Under the pieces are notes generated by a model, which made no database searches, had not been told where the DNA came from, and worked only from the letters and a program-made list of their open reading frames with translations. The translations under genes were made by a program, and so were the position numbers. From contig CM061065.1 of NCBI GenBank assembly GCA_030762895.1, positions 78,935,607 to 78,999,606 of the forward strand: a stretch of DNA of 64,000 bases. The letters are read 5' to 3'. Source of the DNA: Sophora flavescens (Eukaryota; Streptophyta; Magnoliopsida; Fabales; Fabaceae). Positions 56,401 to 64,000 of the stretch are shown in pieces; positions within the stretch are counted from its first letter, which is position 1; every line of letters begins with the position of its first letter.

Positions 56401-57762
56401 CAATGTCGAACACATCTTTACAATTCCACACTTCTTTACAGGCACAAAAATCAGCCTCTCCTGCTACTGTGTCGAAGCAAAATTCTAGTGATCCGGATTC
56501 AGTCTCGTCGGATTCTAACCAGGTAACTTCACATCCACCTTCTTTGTGAAATTTGTTATCAACATTTGTTCTTAACATCTTCATTTCCTCTATACAGCAC
56601 CAAGAATTTGAAGCTCATTCCGATGATGCCCATCCAAATGACTCTCCCCAACAAACTTCCAGAGAAAATGAAGAGATCTCAAAGGTGATCACTTTCCTGA
56701 TGTTAATTTATCATTATTCGACAAACTATCTAGGTTTTTATTCAAACCTTTTCTTTCTTGAATCTACTAAACTTATTATTCTTTTACCAGGAGGTAACCG
56801 ACTCAATGGCCGTCAATTTTGGTCGCACCAATTTTTCTGAACAAATAGTTCATTCCTCGTCGTCTCCTCAACAAACTCCAATTCAGCAGGAACAGGAAAA
56901 AGTTGACAAACCTGACGACCACCTTCAAGTCATTCAAAGAATTGAAATTCCTGCAGCATCCTATGACATAAAAGTTAACCTGGATGAAAATTTGCCTCCT
57001 GCACATCTTCCACTTCCTTCGACAGACACTATGTCTACTGTCGTCAAACCGGAGAAAGTTTCTGCCCCCAAACTTGAAGACTTAATTGATTTCCTTTCAG
57101 AAGCTGGTCGTCGGAGTTCATCAAGGTTTGCCCATTCCTCCAATTTGCAAGGACAAGTCTCTAGTGATTCTCAGGCCGTCAAGCTCATGCAGAATTTGAA
57201 GTCTCTCTTCAAACATCCCCTTAACACGCTATGCACAGATTCAGGAATTCGTTCTGAGATGGCAAAGTTACTCATGGAACTCGAGCCTACCCGGAACAAT
57301 TTGCCAGCTTCCAGTAGGGGTACCCTGGCTTCTGTCCAAGATTTCTTCAATAGCATGTCCATAAAAGTGTCAACTATCAATGAGGTTGTTCCTTCCTTTG
57401 AAGCGGAGGAACTCAATAGAGACAACTTATTGAACACATTGCGCTCAATGAAAAGTAGAATGGACAAGGAAACAAGCCTTATCTCAGCTGGGACCCAAGC
57501 TAAGTTGGAGATTGACAAAAAGATAGTCGAATTGGAGGCAGAACTCAAAGAAGCTAAGCTTAGAAGCCTTCAATTCGAGCAAGCTCTGTCTGTCAGCAAA
57601 GAAAAAGTGAGGAGAATTGATGAAGACTCCAAGGAGTTGGGAACTACTGCCAGGTCCATTGTCAGCAAATTGCAAACCATGGAACCTGAGTATCTGGCAG
57701 CTAAAGCTGACAAGGAATCTCTGGATAAGACTTGGGAAGAAATTAGGAATTCACAGTCTTAG
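53455..57762 (+). CDS. B3-domain (REM-like) DNA-binding protein, 8 exons
   Basis: Exons in my model are 53455-53506, 53634-53680, 53775-53858, 54001-54292, 56205-56368, 56442-56522, 56598-56684 and 56791-57762. All introns are GT-AG, phases are consistent, and the total is 1779 nt (592 residues). One B3 domain spans about residues 42-142 (NFKVTMRPSYV, IPAAFAKRYF, LLGGESTWEVKYK, KFQDGWNRFVLENQLKVGDDCDFV). Next come an acidic stretch and a basic, nuclear-localisation-like PKKKKTWR (about 180-190), a Ser/Gln-rich linker and a long helical, probably coiled-coil C-terminus (about 470-590, KIVELEAELKEAKLRSLQFEQAL). B3 proteins bind DNA in the nucleus; the REM subfamily acts mostly in reproductive and meristem tissue. 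The target and role here are unknown. The first exon is the weakest part, since an in-frame ATG exists at 53368. Intron 4 (1.9 kb) holds two MITEs. Confidence 0.87.
54734..54872. repeat. Near-perfect hairpin MITE in B3 intron 4
   Basis: The left arm (54734-54800) and right arm (54807-54872) pair over about 65 bp: GATAGAGATAAA.TATACGATGTCATATACGG with its complement, and ATATCATAACTCTT with AAGAGTTATGATAT. The loop is TTAATT-like. If transcribed in the pre-mRNA it would form a long stem. Confidence 0.85.
55752..56134. mobile_element. Stowaway-like MITE in B3 intron 4
   Basis: The left end CTCCCTCCGGTCCATTTCTATG and the right end read inward, CTACATACGGTCCATTTCTATG, are flanked by TA on both sides (55750-55751 and 56135-56136). 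CTCCCTCCG termini with a TA target duplication are the hallmark of Stowaway (Tc1/mariner) MITEs. About 383 bp, no coding capacity. Confidence 0.8.
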
Positions 57763-58186
57763 TTTACTTAGCTCTCATAAAGTACCGATTCTGATACAAA
57801 CACTGTAACACACTAAGATACGGATATTACGACACGATTAATATTCAAAATATTTAATATCGAGACATCACACGTGTTCAAGAAGTATTAATATCTGAAG
57901 GTATTCGGCAGTAACACGACACTTTGAATAGTATCCGTGCTTCATACATTCGTCGTTGTCAACCGAACAATGCCATTTTGTAAATTTTGAAGTATTCAAG
58001 TTCAACAACTGAATGAAAACACCATCTTTCTCAACACGTTTTTCAGCTTTACTTAAATCAATCAATCAATTGATTTGACCGCTAACTCCCAATGCAAATT
58101 GTAAATTGCCCATCATAAATGGTAATTAATACCATTTTAATGGCTGAAATTGTTCTAAATAATTATAATTTTTGTAGTTAAAATTT

Positions 58187-58357
58187 AGGAAATGCTAACC
58201 AATGTCTTAATGCATTGATTAAGGAACCAAACATAAAATATTTGTATAGGAAAGTGATGTATTTAAATTATTGAATTTTAAAGTTATATTTTTCAATAAG
58301 AAATTTATATCTTTAAATTCCTTAATCAATGTCCAAAGATACTGGTTAGCAAGACTC
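58187..58357. mobile_element. 171-bp MITE, 9-bp TSD, absent from the paralogue
   Basis: The ends AGGAAATGCTAACCA and, read inward from the right, GAGTCTTGCTAACCA form a TIR continuing with ATTGATTAAGGA-like pairing. The flanks TTAAAATTT (58178-58186) and TTAAATTTT (58358-58366) differ at one base. The 22.86-kb paralogue lacks the insert, confirming it. A Mutator-type MITE is likely. Confidence 0.8.
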
Positions 58358-58554
58358 TTAAATTTTTGGGAAATAATTGTTTAATTACTTTACCCAAAAA
58401 AAAAAGTAAGTTTATTTTAGAGAACTGAAATCTAATCTTTAGATACATAAATGTAGATGCATTTATTCAAGCAAGTACTATGTGGATACCTCGGGAATCA
58501 GTACATGTTGAGCAGGTTTGGAGTTCTTATTATATGACCGGATAATTTGTTTAA

Positions 58555-59510
58555 GAGGACGTTTCTTACAAATTATTTGATGGAAAAAATTATTATTATT
58601 TAATTAAAAAATCATTTTTAATGAGTTTGAATGTGTTTTTTTAAGCATTTCATAAAAATGTTATTTTTTATGGTAAAATGAAAAACTACTTTAATTAGTT
58701 TTTGGAAAAAAACATTGTCTGCTTTTAAAGAAATTGATTTTGATGATTGCAAACAAACACAAAATAGTTTTTCCTTTTATTTAAAATATTTAAAAGATAA
58801 TCTTTGAATTATTGAGGGTCCATTTGTTTTAGATTCTTATAAAAATGATTTTGAAAGAATTTATTCTAAAAAAATCGAAGTTAAAAAATATTGATTTGTG
58901 TTTGTTGATAATCAGCTGCAAAGCTTGAATCAAAATTTGAGGAAGCCATAATAAATGCATAATTTAAATATATAATATCATATGTGGTCAATTATTTTAC
59001 TCTTGATCATTATTTTTATGATGCAAATGAACAACTGCAAAGAACGATGAAGAAATACAAATAAACCTCCCTGATCCAAAGTCCAGACAGCAAAAAAATC
59101 ACCTCCCACAAGGAGGAAAAAACAGACACAGATTTTAAAATACCCAAAGTAAAAAAGCACCTCCATGATCCAAGGAAGTTAGGCTTTATGTACAAAAATA
59201 TGTATGTAAAAATTATTATGAGAATTGATTTTATAAAAGTGAGTTTAGAAGAATTAATTTAGTTTGAAAGATGAAGTAAAATCACTTTTGAGATATAAAT
59301 ATAAAAGATTTTATGGGTCTCACACCCAAAATCAATTTTATCAAACTCAAAATCAATTTTTTTTCAAAAGAATTTTGTAAACAAACATCCTTAAATCCCC
59401 AAAATCACTTTTATTTAATCTAGAATCAAGTTTAAGTGACTGAAAATCTTAAATAAATAGACACTAAATATCAAAATCATTTTTTTTTTTTAATTTGTAA
59501 CAAAGGACCC
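58555..59510. mobile_element. Composite MITE insertion flanked by TTAA
   Basis: Flanked by TTAA (58551-58554 and 59511-59514) and absent from the paralogue near 23050. The ends GAGGACGTTTCTTACAAATT and, read inward, GGGTCCTTTGTTACAAATT form TIRs of about 20 bp. The interior contains sequence of the same family as arms a/a' at 33705-34256 (TTGTTTTAGATT, GATGAAGTAAAATCACTTTTGAG). TTAA is compatible with a PIF/Harbinger-type or piggyBac-type target, so the family is uncertain. Confidence 0.65.
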
Positions 59511-59975
59511 TTAATGAGTTTTGATATCATTGTCAATTGGCTACCTTGGGAAACAGGAATCAAAACCTTCCTCAAAAATAAATGATAACGCTTTTAAGCA
59601 AAATTAAGTGAATATAACGGCAGTGATTTAGGGGTTACCTAGCGCTGTCCATGCATATAATTCCAAAATAAAACGATATATAGGTCAAGCTAAAAGTGTT
59701 TCATTTTGATATATAATTTTAAAAAACTTTCACAATGATGTTTTCATATTTGATAACTAGTTATTTGGCACTGAGAACATTTTGGACTTTTGGTCAAAAA
59801 GGCAGATTTGTCGCTCTTATTTGTTTCTATTTTCACCGCCAAGGCGCCAACCAAGGCTGAAACAAACAAGTTCACTCCACTAATTCTTTCCTTTTCAAGA
59901 CCAACAATCTTTTACACTGCACAACCTATGATATATATTGTTAATAAGAAAATGCTTCCTTTTGAACATGCTTAA

Positions 59976-60789
59976 TGTTGAAAGTGCCTCAAAATCAAGT
60001 TTAAAGATGCAGAATTTGGTGTTCAAACAGCTGGTAATCGATTACGAGAAGATCGTAATCGATTACGGACCTTCAGTCTGAAATTCTGAAGTCTCAGAAA
60101 TATGGACAGACAGCCGGTAATCGATTACCAGAATCTCGTAATCGATTACCAACAGCTCGTAATCGATTACGACGCGTCAGTTTCTGATATTTAAGTTCGT
60201 TACAACAGCGAACGAAAACAGTTTTGGGGTTTCTTGGGTGCATTTTTCAGAGCGAAAAGGAGGGAAAAACCTAGAGAATACTATCATCTTGTAATGCTTT
60301 GATTCTATTGTGATTAGAGAGAAGAATCAAGAGAGGATTAGAGAGAGATCAAGGGTTGTGTGAAAATAGAGAGACGGAAGGCTTGAGTTCTCTTGTTTGT
60401 TCATCTTGAACATGGTGGAGTGAAGATCCAAGGGATCTCTATTGTAATCTTGATCCAAGTTCATAGTGGAGGAGGCTCTTTCCCGTGGATGTAGGCCACA
60501 TTGGCTGAACCACGCTAAACTGTATGTGTGCTCTCTATCTCTTCTTCCATTTCTCTTTTCTTGCTGCTCTAATTGAATTACCTGCTGTGGTAATTCAATT
60601 ACCACATATTGCAGTGCTTTTATTTTTGCGGTTTTGCGAATTAGTTCTTGCTGGTTGTTTGCTATAGTATTTCTTCTACATTAGGTGTATTGGGTTTAGG
60701 TTGTGAAACTCTATTTCTTGGTACTGTGTAGTCTTTTGTGTATTGTTTCAGGGATCTTCTTTGGGGTCTTTCATACACACGAACCAACA
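59976..60789 (+). repeat. copia-3 5' LTR with five GTAATCGATTAC palindromes
   Basis: About 814 bp. The perfect 12-bp palindrome GTAATCGATTAC occurs at 60034-60045, 60055-60066, 60117-60128, 60138-60149 and 60159-60170. A later pair, TGAATTACC/GGTAATTCAATTACC, lies near 60575-60602. LTR limits rest on the TG...CA ends and the flanking paralogy. Confidence 0.75.
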
Positions 60790-60842
60790 AGTGGTGCCGC
60801 CTGTGGGGATTGAAAGAAGAAGAAAGATCAAAAGGCTGAACA

Positions 60843-63800
60843 ATGGGAAACACAAAGTATGACATAGAGAAATTCTCCGGAAGTAATGACTTCGTGTTAT
60901 GGAGGGTTAAGATGGAGGCAATCTTGATACAACTTGGATGTGTAGAAGCTCTCAAGGGAGAGGCAAGGATGACGGACACTCTATCACAAAAGGAGAAGGC
61001 CGACATGATAGAGAAGGCAATAAGTGCAATCATTCTATGTCTTGGTGATAAGGCATTGAGAGAGGTTGCAAGGGAAAAGACAGTGGCGTCTATGTGGGCA
61101 AGGTTAGAAACATTGTACATGACAAAGTCACTAGCGAATAGGCTATGATTGAAGCAACTTCTATATTCTTTCAAGATGACGGAATCGAAGTCCATTTTGG
61201 AGCAACTTGCGGAATTCAATAAAATTCTTGATGACCTAGAGAATATTGAGGTGAAGCTCGATGATGAGGATAAGGCATTGCTCCTACTTAATTCTTTACC
61301 TAAATCCTTTGAGAATTTCAAGGATGCCATTTTGTATGGCAATGATCAAACCATATCCTTGGATGATGTGCAAACTTCAATCCGGACAAAGGAGCTCCAA
61401 AGGCAACAAGAGTTGAAAGCGGAGAATAATGGTGAGAGCTTGAACGTCTCAAGGGGGAGGAATGAGAAGAAAAGGTCAAAGAGCAAGAGGTCTAGATAAA
61501 AATCAAAGATTCATTCAATGTCAAAGCTCAAGTGTTTCAATTGCTGTAAAACGGGTCACTTCAAGAAAGATTGTCCTGAAAATGGGGGCAAGGAATCAAG
61601 GAACTCCGCTGAGGTTGCAGTTGCTTCGGATAATGGTTATGAGAGTGCCAGGGTGTTGGTGGCATCAAGTTCAGAAACACAAAGGAGTTGGGTTATGGAA
61701 TCCGGATGTTCGTACCATATGTGCCCAAGGAAGGACTATTTCGAGACACTAGAACTCAACGAAGGTGGAGTGGTGCTTCTAGGAAACAACAAAGCATGCA
61801 AGGTACAAGGTATGGGAACTATTCGGCTCAAAACTTCTGAAAATCGTGAAATCCTTTTAAAGGATGTGAGGTATATTCCTGAACTTAAGAGAAATCTTCT
61901 ATCCATTAGCATGTTTGATGATTTAGGTTATTCCACTAAAATTGAACATGGTATGATAAAGATTTCTAGTGGTGCTTTAATAATAGCTAATGGAACAATT
62001 AGAAATAGATTGTATATTCTTAATGGTTCCTCTATTATTGCACAAGCATCGGTAGCTAGCCAAACACCATATGATAAAACCAAGTTATGGCACTCAAGGC
62101 TAGGTCATGTAAATGAAAAAGGATTGATAGAATTGTCTAAACAAAACTTGTTAAATGGTGATAAAATGGAGAAACTAGAATTTTGTGATAATTGCATATT
62201 AGGTAAGCAACATAGAGTTTCTTTTGGAACCGGTATGCATGTTTCTAGTAGTCCTTTTGAGTATGTGCACTCGGATCTTTGGGGTCCATCAAGGGTGATG
62301 ACTCATGGAGGGGGATCCTATTTTCTTACCATGATTGATGACTTTTCTAGAAGTGTGTGGATTTACATTTTGAAAAATAAATTTGAAACCTTTCAAAAAT
62401 TTAAGGAATGGCACACTCTTATAGAAAATCAACTAGACTCGAAATTGAAAGTTTTAATGACTGACAATGGCCTGGAGTTTGTTTCATAGCAGTTTAATGA
62501 GTTTTACAGGAAACGGGGAATTAAAAGGCACAGTACTGTGGCACGGACCCCTCAACAAAATGGTCTAGCAGAAAGGATGAACAGGACTATTCTGGAGCGT
62601 GTTAGGTGTATGCTTTTGGGTGCTGGACTACTTAAGAGTTTCTGGGGTGAAGCTGCAAATACTGTAGTGTACTTTATAAACAGATGTCCGTCTTCAGCTT
62701 TAGACTTCAAGACACTTATGGAAGTATGGAGTGGTAAACCGATGGATTACGCTATTCTTAGGGTATTTGGCTCTTTGGTATTTGCTCACATCAGGGAGGA
62801 CAAGCTTGATGCACGAGCGGTAAAATGCATCTTCATTGGGTATCTAGATGGTGTGAAGGGCTACAAGTTGTGGAAGTTGGAATCAGGAGGATCAAGGTGC
62901 TTCGTAAACAGGGATGTCACATTTGATGAGACCAGGATGGGTATGATGTGCAATGGCTTGGAGCAAAGCAATTCAGATGAAACGGACCAGAAAGCTCAAT
63001 TTGAGTTGGAGTTTCCCACCTCTAGTATCAAAGAGGAAAGTCCGCCACCAGCAGAATAGACAGATCAACAACCACCAGTAGTATCAGATTATTAGTTGAC
63101 TAGAGATCGAGCTAGGAGGAATATTGTACCTCCAAAGAGATTTGGATATGCTGACCTCGTTTGCTAAGCTCTTAATGAGACTGAAGAGATACAAGATCCA
63201 GAACCGAGAAGTTTCAGAGAGGCTATGGAAAGCAAGGATAGTCAGAATTGGTTACAAGCAGTGCAAGCTGAAATGGAATCCTTGGATAAAAATCAAACCT
63301 GGACACTTGTGGACTTACCCAAGAATCAAAGGGTAGTTGGATGCAAGTGGATCTTCAAGAAAAAGGATGGCATTCCTGGCATTGAGGAGGCAAGGTTCAA
63401 GGCAAGACTGGTAGAAAAAGGTTTTACCCAAGTTGAATGGATTGACTACAATGATATCTTTTCATCTGTGGTAAAACATTGTTCTATAAGGATATTGATG
63501 TCCATTATGAACCAATATGACTTGGAGTTAGAACAGTTGGATGTCAAGACAGCATTTCTCCATGGAGATCTAGAGGAAACTATCTACATGCAACAACCGG
63601 AAGGGTATGCAGAAGATAAGACCAACGTATGTCTCTTGAGAAAATCACTTTATGGGCTGAAACAAAGCCCTAGACAATGGTACAAAAAATTTGAGGATTT
63701 TCTCTTGAGAGTGGGATTTCTGAGGAGTAGTTATGATAGCTGTGTGTACATACTAAGGAGAGAGGAGGAGTGTGTTCTTTTCCTACTCCTATATGTGGAT

Positions 63801-64000
63801 GACATTCTTATAGCCAGCTCTAGCAAGGAAGAGATAAGCAAGCTTAAGGACCAATTGAATTCTGAATTTGAGATGAAGGATCTTGGTAATGCAAAGAGGA
63901 TACTTGGCATGGACATAGTCAGAAACAAAAAGAAAGTGGAACTATTACTATCTCAGCAAGGTTACTTGAAGAAAGTTGTAGAAAGGTATAGGATGCATCG
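60843..64000 (+). pseudogene. copia-3 gag-pol, one frame with six stops
   Basis: The frame starting at the ATG at 60843 stays open without frameshift to the window end except for stops at 61146, 61497, 62487, 63057, 63093 and 63165. GAG is at 60843-61500 (FSGSNDFVLWRVKM), the zinc knuckle CFNCCKTGHFKKDC at 61533. In the protease WVMESGCSYHMC (61690), SG is preceded by E rather than the usual D. The pre-integrase motif is LWHSRLGHVN (62082). The integrase core has HSDLWGPS, MIDDFSR, TDNGLEF and TPQQNGLAERMNRT. RT is uninterrupted from 63168: KARLV..GFTQ, LDVKTAFLHGDL, KSLYGLKQSPRQWY and YVDD at 63792-63803. It continues past base 64000. Confidence 0.93.

Larger units (their letters stand above)
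58120..59975 (+). repeat. Non-coding segment paralogous to 22820-23470, with two insertions
   Basis: Same order and orientation as the 22.8-kb copy but interrupted at 58187-58357 and 58555-59510. After the shared part ends, about 40 bp at 59932-59970 (AATGCTTCCTTTTGAA context) matches the B3 gene's intron 2/exon 3 junction near 53738-53772. copia-3 starts immediately after. Confidence 0.82.
59976..64000 (+). mobile_element. Ty1/copia retrotransposon copia-3 (Tnt1-like), truncated by window end
   Basis: The 5' LTR is placed at 59976-60789 (TGTTGAAAG...CCAACA), where similarity to the paralogous segment stops. It is followed by TGGTGCCGCCTGTGG at 60792 as a primer-binding candidate and by gag-pol in one frame. 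The order GAG, zinc knuckle, protease, integrase, RT identifies copia, with strongest resemblance to the Tnt1 type. The 3' LTR lies beyond base 64000, so LTR identity and TSD (left flank CTTAA) cannot be checked. Confidence 0.9.

Noticed and set aside
60662..61342. Long 226-codon minus-strand frame
   Set aside because: It is the antisense shadow of copia-3 GAG; no domain or codon pattern supports it.

Overview
The window looks like nuclear DNA of a dicot plant, most likely a legume. It is AT-rich, has long intergenic stretches and spliced genes, and is crowded with plant-type transposons (Ty1/copia, Ty3/gypsy, LINE, CACTA, MULE, hAT and many MITEs). No bacterial, organellar or viral genome features were seen. 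The legume assignment is an impression from the repeat families and is not proven.

Layout. 1-5507: right-hand part of a CACTA transposon (element A) with a minus-strand, stop-interrupted TNP2-like transposase and a long field of AACGTCAGTT hairpins. 6780-7173: small hAT deletion derivative with an 8-bp target-site duplication (TSD). 8460-14300: inverted-repeat sequence split by copia-1 (9220-13912; LTRs differ at one base, TSD GCTAC). 14385-14887: palindromic MITE. 15978-20969: copia-2, minus strand, TSD GAGTC, possibly inside an intron of an unrecognised gene. 22820-23470: non-coding segment that recurs at 58120-59940. 26820-31800: a decayed minus-strand LINE split by a hAT-type MITE (27752-28506, TSD CTTCTTAT) and by an internally deleted gypsy element (29176-31372, TSD CTGGG). 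33705-35207: MITE cluster with interleaved inverted repeats. 37601-42688: complete CACTA element B, TSD CAA. 44270-44720: hairpin minisatellite. 44975-48876: complete MULE, TSD GAGAGAAGG, with an apparently intact FAR1-type transposase. 49235-50060: minisatellite, microsatellite and MITE. 51504-52042: fold-back MITE. 53455-57762: the one clear host gene, an eight-exon B3-domain (REM-like) gene with MITEs in its large intron. 58120-59975: paralogous segment with two insertions. 59976 to the end: copia-3, Tnt1-like, cut by the window edge.

Only two genes read as intact: the B3 gene (592 codons in a phase-consistent eight-exon model) and the MULE transposase (753 codons in a phase-consistent three-exon model). 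All other coding sequence belongs to decayed transposons. No tRNA, rRNA or CRISPR array was recognised. The most unusual material is (1) the MULE with intact ends and transposase, (2) two CACTA elements that share a transposase and an internal GC-rich palindromic array but carry unrelated subterminal hairpin motifs, (3) the duplicated non-coding segment that serves as an empty-site reference, and (4) copia-1, whose LTRs are nearly identical although its coding region is frameshifted many times.
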